64,000 bases of DNA from a virus, in the IMG/VR virus record IMGVR_UViG_3300021963_000072, positions 1-64,000 of that record; one strand, written 5' to 3'. This document shows, piece by piece, positions 14,553 through 22,970 of the stretch (its first letter is position 1; each line of letters opens with the position of its first letter). The translations under genes were made by a program, and so were the position numbers. The notes below the pieces were generated by a model, which was not told the DNA's origin, did not search any database, and worked only from the letters and a program-made list of their open reading frames with translations.

Positions 14553-14756
14553 TTATTTATTTTTTAAAGATTTTACCCAATTCTTATAATCTTTAGGAAC
14601 TTTACGAAAATCGACACTTCCTTTCTTTTTGTTTCGGAATCCTAATAGAGGATCAAATCCGGCAGTTGGTCCTTGCGCTGGAGAAGATCCAGTAAATCCA
14701 CCGCCTCCGACAACCATATTTTCCTTTATTATGGAAATCATTTTGTCTATCTTCAT
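14553..14756 (-). CDS. Unknown small glycine-rich protein
   Basis: 67 aa. Basic N-terminus (MKIDKMISIIKENM), a flexible glycine/proline segment (VVGGGGFTGSSPAQGPTAGF), and a basic end. The phrase PxAGFDPLL echoes PVAGFDPVLI in the N-terminal region of the gp23 capsid protein in this same genome, which hints at a structural protein or a shared binding segment. The ATG overlaps the stop of the upstream 126-aa gene (ATGA). Confidence 0.55.
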   Translation of the reverse strand: MKIDKMISIIKENMVVGGGGFTGSSPAQGPTAGFDPLLGFRNKKKGSVDFRKVPKDYKNWVKSLKNK

Positions 14757-15133
14757 GATTCTCCCAATCTAATTAGTTCTCCCATTATATTTTCATCTAC
14801 AGGAATGTCATGAATATAGCATCTTGGAGTTGGTGGCAATCTATTCATAAACACTATGAATGTTTTTATGCAACTCCAAAGTTCCTTTTCTGATTTAAAG
14901 AAAAACATTGGAGTTGCAGCTTCTCCAAAAATATTATATAAAATTATAAAATGATTGATGAGTAGATTGCATCGTAATTCCCCAGTATTTTTATATCTTT
15001 TTAAGAGACGTTTAATATACTTGAAATGATTCAAATCTTTATAAAAATCCTCTTCAGTAACTGCTTGAGGGTTTTCATAATTTTTGATGGCAAAAATTAA
15101 AAAATTACTTTCATCTAACTCATCAAATAACAT
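14753..15133 (-). CDS. Conserved-type unknown protein
   Basis: 126 aa, mostly helical with many aromatic residues: FYKDLNHFKYIKRLLKRYKN, NLLINHFIILYNIFGEAATP, ELWSCIKTFIVFMNRLP. It looks like a compact globular helical protein without catalytic motifs. I associate similar sequences with T4-like cyanophages but cannot name a function. It lies between a virion protein and small unknowns in a late block. Confidence 0.65.
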   Translation of the reverse strand: MLFDELDESNFLIFAIKNYENPQAVTEEDFYKDLNHFKYIKRLLKRYKNTGELRCNLLINHFIILYNIFGEAATPMFFFKSEKELWSCIKTFIVFMNRLPPTPRCYIHDIPVDENIMGELIRLGES

Positions 15134-15150
15134 ATTATTATATTATACTA

Positions 15151-15936
15151 TTATACAAATGGATTTCCGTCATAAAGTGGAGCATTTCCGGTTTGAATTC
15201 CAGACATTGCTACTAATACTTCCTTTTTAACTCTCAATTCTCCATGGCAATCTACATAAGTCGTTACACCAACCCATCCAGCATGAGTTAACTCATACTT
15301 AGTTGCGTGTGCTGCGGTAACTCCAGCTCCAGCAACACCATAAACATCTCTACTATACCCACCAACATATCTCTTAAATGTAAGAGTTGCTCCTGTAGCA
15401 ATGCCAACAGAAATTGTTGATGCAAGTCCGACATTTGTAGCACTAATGGAAGCAATACGAATATCATTTCCACCATTCAATAAAGTATCACCAACAACAA
15501 TGTCTTTACCTGTTGTTACCGTATAAACAGTGCTGTAACCAACAGGAGAGTTAGTTGTTGCAGTTCCAGTAACTCCAAAATTAGTTAAAGTTGGAGCAGA
15601 ATCAAGAGCATTACTAAAACTATAATCACCAACAGTATATTTTGGAAGTTCGCTGATTGTAAAGTTAGCTCCAGCAATAGCAGCACCACTCAATCCAGAA
15701 GTTGATGCAATAGAAATCTGTTGTGTTGAAGCAATAGATACGATTACAGCATCTCCAATATATGTACTATCACCTCTTCCAATTCTAATTACATCGCCAG
15801 TTTTTGCAGACCCAACTTGCCCAAAAAGAGTGCCCCATCCATTTACAACAACATTTCCATATACATCTGTTGTAACATAGTCGCAGGTTACAATACCTGC
15901 TGATGATACATTGTCATTATTTCCCCAGAGTGCCAT
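15151..15936 (-). CDS. Virion structural protein (beta-rich)
   Basis: 261 aa, very low in charged residues, rich in Gly, Ser, Thr, Val and Ala with alternating beta patterns (SIASTQQISIASTSGLSGAA, DIVVGDTLLNGGNDIRIASI). Starts MALWGNNDNV. No enzymatic motif. Composition and its own late promoter (15971-15978) point to an exterior virion or baseplate/fibre component. Cannot be placed more precisely. Confidence 0.65.
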   Translation of the reverse strand: MALWGNNDNVSSAGIVTCDYVTTDVYGNVVVNGWGTLFGQVGSAKTGDVIRIGRGDSTYIGDAVIVSIASTQQISIASTSGLSGAAIAGANFTISELPKYTVGDYSFSNALDSAPTLTNFGVTGTATTNSPVGYSTVYTVTTGKDIVVGDTLLNGGNDIRIASISATNVGLASTISVGIATGATLTFKRYVGGYSRDVYGVAGAGVTAAHATKYELTHAGWVGVTTYVDCHGELRVKKEVLVAMSGIQTGNAPLYDGNPFV

Positions 15937-15970
15937 GTTTCTTCTTCCGTAATTTTAGGATCTATAGAGA

Positions 15971-15978
15971 TATTTATA
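15971..15978 (-). promoter_or_regulatory. T4-type late promoter
   Basis: Exact TATAAATA on the minus strand, 35 bases upstream of the 261-aa structural gene and directly after the preceding terminator. Confidence 0.75.
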
Positions 15979-16008
15979 AAAAATGGGGAGTTCAATTATC
16001 TCCCCATT
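15978..16008 (-). terminator. Intrinsic terminator of the 63-aa membrane gene
   Basis: 9-bp stem AATGGGGAG/CTCCCCATT with a 9-base loop followed by a T-run on the minus strand. Confidence 0.8.
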
Positions 16009-16035
16009 AAATTATTTTTCTGTATTTATTTATTA

Positions 16036-16227
16036 TCAGTCGTTTGCTGTTGGATCGACAGCATCTTTTGTTTTGAGAAAATCTTGACCTTTCAACAATA
16101 AGAATGAAAGAATTCCATTTGCTTTTATAGCTGGAATAGCACCAAGAAATTCCGAGAGAATCAGAAGAATTGTTGCTACGGCAGCTTCATTTGCCATTAC
16201 CCAAGCCCAGATTGCAGCTACTGACAT
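16036..16227 (-). CDS. Small membrane protein, holin candidate
   Basis: 63 aa. Nearly the whole chain is hydrophobic: residues 3-30 (AAIWAWVMANEAAVATILLI and on) and 38-47 (NGILSFLLLK), with a charged tail (KTKDAVDPTAND). Two short membrane segments with a soluble C-terminus would fit a class II holin, and a lysozyme exists at 4767-5399, but size and sequence give no family match. Strong ribosome site (AGGAGG, six bases before ATG) and a late promoter at 16266-16273 indicate high late expression. It is monocistronic, ending in its own terminator. Confidence 0.6.
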   Translation of the reverse strand: MSVAAIWAWVMANEAAVATILLILSEFLGAIPAIKANGILSFLLLKGQDFLKTKDAVDPTAND

Positions 16228-16265
16228 AATTTACCTCCTAAGATTTAAGTCATTACAACCAACTA

Positions 16266-16273
16266 TATTTATA
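16266..16273 (-). promoter_or_regulatory. T4-type late promoter
   Basis: Exact TATAAATA on the minus strand, 39 bases before the 63-aa membrane gene. It lies in the short gap after the 923-aa gene. Confidence 0.75.
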
Positions 16274-16279
16274 AATTAA

Positions 16280-19051
16280 TTATCTTAAACGAGGGTTTCT
16301 TTCTCTAGCACTTAAAGATGGATGATCATCTAAACGACTTCTTCTTGGTGGATTTTCATCATCATACTCATCTTTCGATCTCGTTGCACCCTTATGAAGT
16401 CCAGTATCTCCGGGTGCTTTTTGTCTTTCCAAAGTAGCATCTTTTCTCAGTAGTTGAGCACTACCAAGATCACTTGCCTGAACTTCTTTTTTGGATCTGG
16501 TGCGGGTCAAACCTCCCCTTTGTGCCTCTCTTTTTTCAATTGCTCTTGCTGCCCATCCAAGTTTTGTTTCATCAATAGAATCACCTTCCATTTCGTAAGA
16601 AGATGTATCAAGTGGCAATTTACCTTGCTTTACAAGATTCAATTCTAAATTTTGAGTTTGAGTTTTTTTGTTAACTAATTTTTTTTTTAATTCTGCTTGC
16701 TTTTTGGCAACAGGATCAACTTCTTCATTTTTTGCCTTCCAGGCAGTGGCATATGCAATGGATTTTTCTTTATCACTCAAACCACCTTTTTTAGCATAGT
16801 TTTTTTTAATATGCTTTACCATTCTTTCAAACTTTGCTCCTGGAGGTGCTTTTTCCTCAAGATCAACTTCTTCAGATTTCACACACTTATCTTTTCCATT
16901 TTTAGTTCCAGCATACTTATATCCTTTCCAACAAGCTTTACCATCAGCACCTTGCTCTTTACCCTCTTTATTCTTTGCTTCATTGAGGAACATTTCCTCT
17001 ACCATAAAGTTTGATTCAAATACTAAGAAAGCAACATTTTCATCAAGATTAACTTCTTCAAGTAGTGCTTCCATCCACTCTTCAAATTCTTCTCTCTTAT
17101 ATGCTCTTGGACTTGATGCAGCACTTCCTCCCTTTGCCCATGCTTTATCAGTTTCTGGATTTCCAGACCATGGATCTCTTTCTGGAGTGTTTGGTTTTTT
17201 AATTGGAGTAGATGGTTTCTTTCTTTGTGGAGTATAAGGTGAATCTCCCGACTTCCCACTTGCCATTGCAGCACGATGGGCATCCATTCTCTGCTTAGCA
17301 AGTTGCTGTCTTTCAGATGGTTTTGGAGTAAGAAGTCCTCTCAAGGCACTTCCAATTCCTTCATCAAGATCTTCTGGAAGGTATGTGTCAATTAAATACC
17401 CCTCAGGATATTCGGATACATCATAACCTTCAGAAATTAATTCATTAATCCAAAGATCATAATCTTCTCTCATTTTCTTAATAAATGTTCCTGCAGCACG
17501 ACCTGCCGCAGCAGCATTACTCTTTCCAGCAACTTTAGAACCAATTCCTGCTCCCGCTGCTGCTACAGTTGCTTTAGCAGTTTTAGCAATTCCTGCCTTT
17601 ACTTTTTGTCCAGCTTCACTCTTACCAAACTCCTGACCAGCACGATGAACTGCTTTTGCAGCACCCACAGCAGCACCAGCGGCAGTTCCAGCAGCTCTTG
17701 CCACTCTTCTTTCATGCTCCTTCCCAACTTCCCTTGCAGTTTGCCATGACTGCTTCAGATGTCCAATAATACCCTTCTTAACTTCTTTCTTAGTTCCTTC
17801 TGAGGACTTATTGGATGCTGGTGCTTGTGATGATTTTGCGTTTTCAATACTCTTTTCAGTTTTTGCTTTTTTCAATCCAGAAGAAACCTTTGCTTTCTCA
17901 GATTGACTCTTAAGTGCTGCAGTCATTCCAGATGGTTTTGCAGCAGATGCAGATGATTCTGCTTCTCTTCTTTTTTCCTTTTCACCACGAAGACGCTTAA
18001 TTGCTGCAGTTTTTGCACCACCTTTTAATGATCCAACATCCTTTCCAGATTTTGTAGTTGGTTCAATACGTCCACTTCTTCTTGCTTCATCAAGATCAAG
18101 AATATAATCAACAAACTCATCTACACCAATATCTTCGATGAGAATATTGATTCCATTTTCATTCAAACCTTCAGCATAAAAATATTCTGTTGCAAAATCA
18201 GCAACTTCTTCAATATAATTTTCACCAAGATCTACAGATTCTACAAGTTCTCCACCAAGAGCATATGCAACTTCTTCCGAGTTTATTTCTGGATTTACAT
18301 TTACTTTTTTATCTTTATAATTATCAACTGATTTTTCTTTTATTTCTTTTTGCTGAATATCATTAATTTTTTCAACTACTTCACGAATTTCTTCTCTCCA
18401 TGAAGAGAACGATTCTTTTTTAGTTCCTTTTTTAGACATTGCTTTTTTAACAGCATTGTCTTTTACTCCAGCATACTCATGACCATCTGGCTCTACAGTG
18501 CCATCCCTATCCTTATCACCTACAGTATTTTTACCAGTTGCTGGACCATATTTTTTTTCATACTTTTCACCAGCACCGTCATAAGGACTTCCATGCTTAG
18601 TTACAGTAGTCACAATCCCCTTGTTCTGCAAACTATGTCTCTTTTTACGATCTTTTTCACTTGAAGGATCAAACTTCTTAACGTATGGCTTTTCTCCAGT
18701 TTTTCTACTTCTTGGATCAACTCTCAAATAATGCTTTCCTGCGTCTGCTTCTTCTTTTACAGGTCCACCAGAAGCACCAAGACCCAGTTTCTCTCTGACT
18801 GCTGCCTTCTCATTAGCAGGCATCGAAGTATGAGACATGTACTGAGAATATGCCTGATCTACACCAATTTCTTCTCTTCTTGCACGATATCTAATATCAT
18901 AAACAGCCTGCCTAATTCTCTTGGCAGATTGATCACCCAATGCCGGTGCTCCACCTTTTGCTTCACCACCACCATCTTCTTTTTTTCCTAATTGAGGTTC
19001 CATCTCGGTGAGATAGGACTCATAAAGATCTTGTGCGATATGGGATAACAT
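16280..19051 (-). CDS. Large lysine/alanine-rich virion-type protein
   Basis: 923 aa, modular. Basic N-terminal region (residues 30-210) with KHYLRVDPRSRKTGEKPYVK; acidic helical modules (GENYIEEVADFATEYFYAEG, VDEFVDYILDLDEARRSGRI); a central histone-like Ala/Lys tract (about 430-530, e.g. AAGTAAGAAVGAAKAVHRAG); further acidic modules; a small Cys module (ACWKGYKYAGTKNGKDKC); and a basic C-terminus. Alternating acidic and basic blocks, and a related acidic module in the 446-aa protein at 7320, suggest shuffled scaffold or internal head modules. It has its own late promoter. No enzymatic domain seen. Confidence 0.65.
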   Translation of the reverse strand: MLSHIAQDLYESYLTEMEPQLGKKEDGGGEAKGGAPALGDQSAKRIRQAVYDIRYRARREEIGVDQAYSQYMSHTSMPANEKAAVREKLGLGASGGPVKEEADAGKHYLRVDPRSRKTGEKPYVKKFDPSSEKDRKKRHSLQNKGIVTTVTKHGSPYDGAGEKYEKKYGPATGKNTVGDKDRDGTVEPDGHEYAGVKDNAVKKAMSKKGTKKESFSSWREEIREVVEKINDIQQKEIKEKSVDNYKDKKVNVNPEINSEEVAYALGGELVESVDLGENYIEEVADFATEYFYAEGLNENGINILIEDIGVDEFVDYILDLDEARRSGRIEPTTKSGKDVGSLKGGAKTAAIKRLRGEKEKRREAESSASAAKPSGMTAALKSQSEKAKVSSGLKKAKTEKSIENAKSSQAPASNKSSEGTKKEVKKGIIGHLKQSWQTAREVGKEHERRVARAAGTAAGAAVGAAKAVHRAGQEFGKSEAGQKVKAGIAKTAKATVAAAGAGIGSKVAGKSNAAAAGRAAGTFIKKMREDYDLWINELISEGYDVSEYPEGYLIDTYLPEDLDEGIGSALRGLLTPKPSERQQLAKQRMDAHRAAMASGKSGDSPYTPQRKKPSTPIKKPNTPERDPWSGNPETDKAWAKGGSAASSPRAYKREEFEEWMEALLEEVNLDENVAFLVFESNFMVEEMFLNEAKNKEGKEQGADGKACWKGYKYAGTKNGKDKCVKSEEVDLEEKAPPGAKFERMVKHIKKNYAKKGGLSDKEKSIAYATAWKAKNEEVDPVAKKQAELKKKLVNKKTQTQNLELNLVKQGKLPLDTSSYEMEGDSIDETKLGWAARAIEKREAQRGGLTRTRSKKEVQASDLGSAQLLRKDATLERQKAPGDTGLHKGATRSKDEYDDENPPRRSRLDDHPSLSARERNPRLR

Positions 19052-19079
19052 GTTATTTTTTAATTATTTTCCTTGTATT

Positions 19080-19087
19080 TATTTATA
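19080..19087 (-). promoter_or_regulatory. T4-type late promoter
   Basis: Exact TATAAATA on the minus strand with a second overlapping AATAAATA, 29 bases before the 923-aa gene. Confidence 0.75.
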
Positions 19088-19098
19088 AAATATTCAAA

Positions 19099-20649
19099 TT
19101 AATCTTCAATGAACGTAATTCCAGAATCTACTCTGGTCAATTGAGAAGAAGAACTAATTGCCATTGCAAGTCGTACAGTTGGTGGTAATGCGATTCTTAA
19201 ATCAGAAATATCAATAGTAATTGGAGATCCAGAAGTTACACTAAACACAGCAATTGGTGTTCCCGTAAGTGTAGTATCCGTAACTGCATAAGATGACGCA
19301 TTCCCAACTGACAGAAAACTGGGAGTTGCTCCATTATAAGTTGGATTTATGTACAAATAAACTAAGCAAGGAGCAGATCCAGAAGAAACTGCACCACAAG
19401 TAATTTTTTTAGGTATAATTTCTCTTGAATTGATCTTATTACTTGCTGCAAGATTTCCCTTAATTGTGAGCAGATGTGTAATAGTATTTGCAGATATATT
19501 TGTAGTTCTTGAACTATATACAGCAACTGGATAATCAATTGGTGAAATAAGTCCTTCAATAGCACCCAACATTGATGCTCCGCAAATAGTCACCCCTGCG
19601 CCAACATTTCCATTCAATTCAGCAGCAACATATCCAAGTTTTAATGATGGATTATCCAAATGAACATTATCATTTTGATTACTATAATGTTCATGGTGAA
19701 TAAAAATCATATCTCCGTTAATTGGATTTTCCATAGCATAACGTATTTCACCAGCGCCCAACCAACGAAAATTAATTTGAAATACATTTAATTTTTGTGG
19801 ATTGAGAGTAACTAAGGATGGATTAGTAGTTCCGCCAACACCAGTCAAAGTATCAAGATTCCAATCTTCCTGATAAGTCCAATTTTCAGTTTGTATAACA
19901 CCAACTTGAGCCGTTGATCCAGTTGATACAAGAGTCCCAGAACTTGTGATTGAAAATGATCCCGTTTTTGGTCCCAAACTATTGGCAAGAAATGTAATTA
20001 TATTGTCTCTATAATCTGCTGTCCACCCAGAAAATGTACGGGATCCGATAGCAGCAGCATTTTCGGCAGTTGTCCCAGCACCAATACTAAAAGTAGTTGA
20101 TAATCCAGCAAGAGTAACTGTTATTGTTTCAGTTCCACTCGATGCAGTATTAACAGTAAATTTATGAATGTGTGCCTTTCCACCATTTGCACGAAGGATT
20201 CCAAACTTTCCATTTGTATTATACCCAACTTGAAGTGCCTGTTCTTGAGTAAAGAACCCTGCTCTTTGTGTATAACCAGTTCTTCCTTCATCAAATTTTG
20301 CGGTAAATCTTGCAAGAGCACCTTGACCTGGACGATATCTTACAGATCTTTTAGAACGAACAACTCCATATCCATAAGCACCAGTTCCTGTTGATGCTTG
20401 AATTAAAATATTAGATGTGGTAATTCCAGTTCCAAAAGAATACGTTTCAATCTTATTTGGATCCAATCCATAAAGACCATCCAATTGAACAACTGGAGTT
20501 GGTGTAACCGTAAGTACTTCACCAAAAGCACTTCTAGAAGATGCACCATCATTTAAAATATTTCCGTATTGATCTGCACGAATATAAACCTCATGGATAG
20601 TCCTCTCTTGATTGAGGTAATCCTGATTATTCTTATGCCACTGTGCCAT
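19099..20649 (-). CDS. Virion structural protein
   Basis: 516 aa, beta-rich and poor in charge. The N-terminal segment (QERTIHEVYIRADQYGNILN) is distinct from a long Ser/Thr/Gly-rich body (TVNTASSGTETITVTLAGLS, AAENAA-type repeats). A central part with NVFQINFRWLGAGEIRY and FIHHEHYSNQNDN looks like a concanavalin-type or fibre beta-sandwich. Likely a tail or head fibre-associated protein recognised only by composition and position among late genes. It directly follows the small genes at 20653 and 20967 with no own promoter. Confidence 0.65.
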   Translation of the reverse strand: MAQWHKNNQDYLNQERTIHEVYIRADQYGNILNDGASSRSAFGEVLTVTPTPVVQLDGLYGLDPNKIETYSFGTGITTSNILIQASTGTGAYGYGVVRSKRSVRYRPGQGALARFTAKFDEGRTGYTQRAGFFTQEQALQVGYNTNGKFGILRANGGKAHIHKFTVNTASSGTETITVTLAGLSTTFSIGAGTTAENAAAIGSRTFSGWTADYRDNIITFLANSLGPKTGSFSITSSGTLVSTGSTAQVGVIQTENWTYQEDWNLDTLTGVGGTTNPSLVTLNPQKLNVFQINFRWLGAGEIRYAMENPINGDMIFIHHEHYSNQNDNVHLDNPSLKLGYVAAELNGNVGAGVTICGASMLGAIEGLISPIDYPVAVYSSRTTNISANTITHLLTIKGNLAASNKINSREIIPKKITCGAVSSGSAPCLVYLYINPTYNGATPSFLSVGNASSYAVTDTTLTGTPIAVFSVTSGSPITIDISDLRIALPPTVRLAMAISSSSQLTRVDSGITFIED

Positions 20650-20652
20650 AAC

Positions 20653-20970
20653 TTATAACCACTCTAATTTTCCTGGATGATATCTCTTGGTACTTGAAAT
20701 GTTTACGTCTGTTTTTTGAATTGCTGGATAAATCTGATGAACAATTGCTCCAGGATATTCGGTCTGTAATCTTTCTGCCAAATCCAATTTAGATGGCATT
20801 CCATTTGACACCAACTCTAATCTATAAATGCTTCCTTCCCAAACAAAGTCAGCAACGTATTCTTCACCAACAGATCTTGTTTCAGGTTCAGAATTGTTGA
20901 TATAGAGATTTCCATTAAAATCTCCAGCAATATTTACAGCTTCAGAAATAAATTGCTGATAGGATTTCAT
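20653..20970 (-). CDS. Candidate internal head protein with capsid-targeting N-terminus
   Basis: 105 aa. The first 11 residues, MKSYQQFISEA, closely match the capsid-targeting sequence of T4 internal proteins IPI-IPIII (MKTYQEFIAEA). ISE-A also fits the gp21 protease rule (Ile/Leu-x-Glu, cut after Glu). The rest is a small alpha/beta domain (DFVWEGSIYRLELVSNG, LAERLQTEYPGAIVHQIYP). The inferred route is co-packaging into the prohead core, trimming by gp21 (44961-45605), then residence in the mature head and possibly injection with DNA. The motif is seen directly; the route is inference. Confidence 0.6.
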   Translation of the reverse strand: MKSYQQFISEAVNIAGDFNGNLYINNSEPETRSVGEEYVADFVWEGSIYRLELVSNGMPSKLDLAERLQTEYPGAIVHQIYPAIQKTDVNISSTKRYHPGKLEWL

Positions 20971-21557
20971 TTGTTATCTGCCTTCTTTGCTTTGTACTTA
21001 TTTATGAAATTTCTAATATTCTTTACACCAACCAATCCCATTACATATTCTCTATATAAATCCGTTCCAACTAATCTTTGATCTGCAGGAACACCAGAAA
21101 CTTTAGTCCACTCTACAACATCATGAATCCAAGGTTTGAACATTCGATCATCTTCCGTGACGCAAATTAAATAATTTGTACCTCTACGAATAATTTTTCC
21201 AATCATTCCATTTGATGTACTTTCAATCCAATCACCTTCCAAAAATATTTCCTTTGCAATATATCTTTCTCTTATTTCTTTAATATAGGATTCAGTTTTA
21301 AGAGGATTATTTGGTTTATGGTCAGAAGCAACATCATTAGGATTACGAGTTCCTCGTACTTGTTTTGGATCCTTCTTTCCTAATTGCTGCCCCTGATTAT
21401 AAAACTTTAAATTTCCACCGTTTGTTTTTGCTACAAATTCTCCAGATTTTTTTCCATACCACCCACCATGTCCATCACCTACTAAATCCAATCGCTTTGC
21501 GTGGAATTTTGCAAGTGAGAACTTTGCTTCTGTTTGAAAATTAGAGAATTTTTTCAT
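20967..21557 (-). CDS. Candidate internal head protein, second targeting-like N-terminus
   Basis: 196 aa. MKKFSNFQTEA has the same spacing as the T4 internal-protein signal (basic start, aromatics, ending x-x-E-A), although P3 is Gln rather than Ile/Leu, so cleavage is less certain. The middle is basic (FHAKRLDLVGDGHGGWYGKK) and the C-terminal half is a beta-rich small domain (EGDWIESTSNGMIGKIIRRG, NYLICVTEDDRMFKPW), resembling an SH3-like barrel. It overlaps the 105-aa gene by four bases. Function otherwise unknown. Confidence 0.55.
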   Translation of the reverse strand: MKKFSNFQTEAKFSLAKFHAKRLDLVGDGHGGWYGKKSGEFVAKTNGGNLKFYNQGQQLGKKDPKQVRGTRNPNDVASDHKPNNPLKTESYIKEIRERYIAKEIFLEGDWIESTSNGMIGKIIRRGTNYLICVTEDDRMFKPWIHDVVEWTKVSGVPADQRLVGTDLYREYVMGLVGVKNIRNFINKYKAKKADNK

Positions 21558-22085
21558 TTATACTTTTAACAATAACTTAGTGTTTATGGACAAAACAATA
21601 TCTAATTCATCCCTATCTATTTTATAGAAATTACTTAGGACTCTGCCATCCTTTCCATTGTATTGTCGTATCATTCCAAGATGATGATTATAACCAAAAA
21701 ATCTTCCTTTTTCTAATCTTGTAATTGTAGAAACAGGATGCATATCATAAATTAAATTTGGTGTCTTTGCAACATATATGAAAGTAAACGTGTCTCCAGG
21801 TTGAGGATAACCATACTTCCTATCATCCAAAATATCAATCAATTTATACATGTTATTTTGTGGTGTTTCTAAAGAAGAGTTTTTTTGAAGTTCTATCAAC
21901 CTTTCCATAATATTGGAAGGTTGAGGATTATCTTCTTCAGAATCTATTTCACCAATAAATTCATTTATGCTTTTTTCAATATCCGTCGTTCTTGTATCAC
22001 CTATATCATAAGAATCATCAGATTCATCAAACCAAGGATCTTCAATTATTTGTGAATCGAACCAAGGATCTTGGAAAATTGGCAT
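21558..22085 (-). CDS. Unknown late protein
   Basis: 175 aa. The acidic N-terminus repeats DPWFD twice (IFQDPWFDSQIIEDPWFDES). The C-terminal half is a compact domain (GDTFTFIYVAKTPNLIYDMH, then RFFGYNHHLGMIRQY, ending in a basic/hydrophobic strand). I associate this Y-P-x-P...G-x-N-x-H-x-G pattern with uncharacterised T4-like phage proteins of the virion region. It sits at the head of the 20653-22085 late group. Confidence 0.6.
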   Translation of the reverse strand: MPIFQDPWFDSQIIEDPWFDESDDSYDIGDTRTTDIEKSINEFIGEIDSEEDNPQPSNIMERLIELQKNSSLETPQNNMYKLIDILDDRKYGYPQPGDTFTFIYVAKTPNLIYDMHPVSTITRLEKGRFFGYNHHLGMIRQYNGKDGRVLSNFYKIDRDELDIVLSINTKLLLKV

Positions 22086-22120
22086 AAAACAAAAACCCTT
22101 TCTATTATTTAGAAAGGGTT
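22086..22120 (-). terminator. Intrinsic terminator after mazG
   Basis: Perfect 10-bp stem AACCCTTTCT/AGAAAGGGTT with a 7-base loop followed by T-rich sequence on the minus strand. It ends the early gp43-uvsX-gp41-mazG unit. Confidence 0.85.
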
Positions 22121-22134
22121 AAATGTGAATATAT

Positions 22135-22142
22135 TATTTATA
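22135..22142 (-). promoter_or_regulatory. T4-type late promoter overlapping the mazG stop
   Basis: Exact TATAAATA on the minus strand spanning the mazG stop codon. The predicted start near 22129 lies just upstream of the terminator hairpin (22120-22094), so the late RNA for the 21558-22085 gene would begin with that hairpin. Confidence 0.6.
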
Positions 22143-22653
22143 GATCACCTTCTTTGCGATTTTCGGAGTAATGAACATCAAACTCACCGCCAGGATAACG
22201 TGCTTTGAGTTTATCAACATTCATTTCCATAAGTTCATCAAAGTTAGTGTCGAGTGCCATACATGCTTGAGCAACATACCAAAGAATATCACCAAGTTCA
22301 CGTTTCAGATGAAACACATTATCTCCACTGTATGGCTTTCCTTGGAAAACCATCTTCTTAACAACCTCAGTGAACTCTCCTGCTTCAGCACTCATACCAA
22401 GAGAAGCAGTGAGTAGCTTTGGAACATTTGCATCTTGGACTTCAAGTTCAGTAAGTCGTTTAAGAAGAGTCGCAAAGTCAGTGCTTTCTGCGCTTGTTAC
22501 AGCATCAACAAATTCAATATATCGTTTTTGATCTACTTTTTGCTCAGTCATGGTAAATTTTACGGATTGATCTGATTGTACTTCTTTTGTGATCGTGATA
22601 TTGGGTTCTGATGGTCGGCCACCTTGATTAAGTGCTTGTACATTCATTGGCAT
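22138..22653 (-). CDS. mazG: MazG-like nucleotide pyrophosphohydrolase
   Basis: 171 aa. The all-alpha NTP pyrophosphatase signature is clear: SAEAGEFTEVVKKMV supplies E-x-x-E and KRELGDILWYVAQ supplies E-x-x-D, together binding Mg2+. These enzymes hydrolyse dNTPs or (p)ppGpp-type nucleotides; cyanophage MazG is an auxiliary gene thought to alter host nucleotide balance. The first 35 residues are an extra polar extension. AGGAG lies seven bases before ATG at 22653, which decides the start. Last gene of the gp43 unit. Confidence 0.88.
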   Translation of the reverse strand: MPMNVQALNQGGRPSEPNITITKEVQSDQSVKFTMTEQKVDQKRYIEFVDAVTSAESTDFATLLKRLTELEVQDANVPKLLTASLGMSAEAGEFTEVVKKMVFQGKPYSGDNVFHLKRELGDILWYVAQACMALDTNFDELMEMNVDKLKARYPGGEFDVHYSENRKEGDL

Positions 22654-22655
22654 AG

Positions 22656-22970
22656 TTATTCTCCTTTAAATTCTTTTAGATCACTTTGATTTAATTTTTT
22701 AATTTTATCAATTATCCATTCCTCTTGATGTTTTTTAAAAGATTCGGTTTCAATCGGAATATGAACAACTTCATTTGTAGGAAGTTGTTTTGGAATTTCA
22801 ATATCAACCACTTGACCCATTAGAAAATTATTTTTAGTAATAGTTCTATTACTGGGATCAAAAGATACCATCATAAGAGCATCTTCATGTTCTGCACAAT
22901 CGCAAATTTTTCTTCCAGTTTTAATTTCAATAACTGAAAAATAATCTTCAGTTTTATATTTTTTACTCAA
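22656..22970 (-). CDS. Unknown small protein with a TTG start
   Basis: 104 aa. No ATG exists near the 5' end. GGAGGA lies seven bases before TTG at 22970, which overlaps the end of the gp41 gene, so I take TTG as the start (fMet-SKKYKTEDYF). An alternative TTG at 22985 lacks a ribosome site. The protein is mixed alpha/beta with CDCAEHEDALMMVSFDP, and a basic helical end (DKIKKLNQSDLKEFKG). ALMMVSFDPSNRTI may be a small ligand-binding turn, but no family is recognised. Lies between helicase and mazG. Confidence 0.6.
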   Translation of the reverse strand: MSKKYKTEDYFSVIEIKTGRKICDCAEHEDALMMVSFDPSNRTITKNNFLMGQVVDIEIPKQLPTNEVVHIPIETESFKKHQEEWIIDKIKKLNQSDLKEFKGE

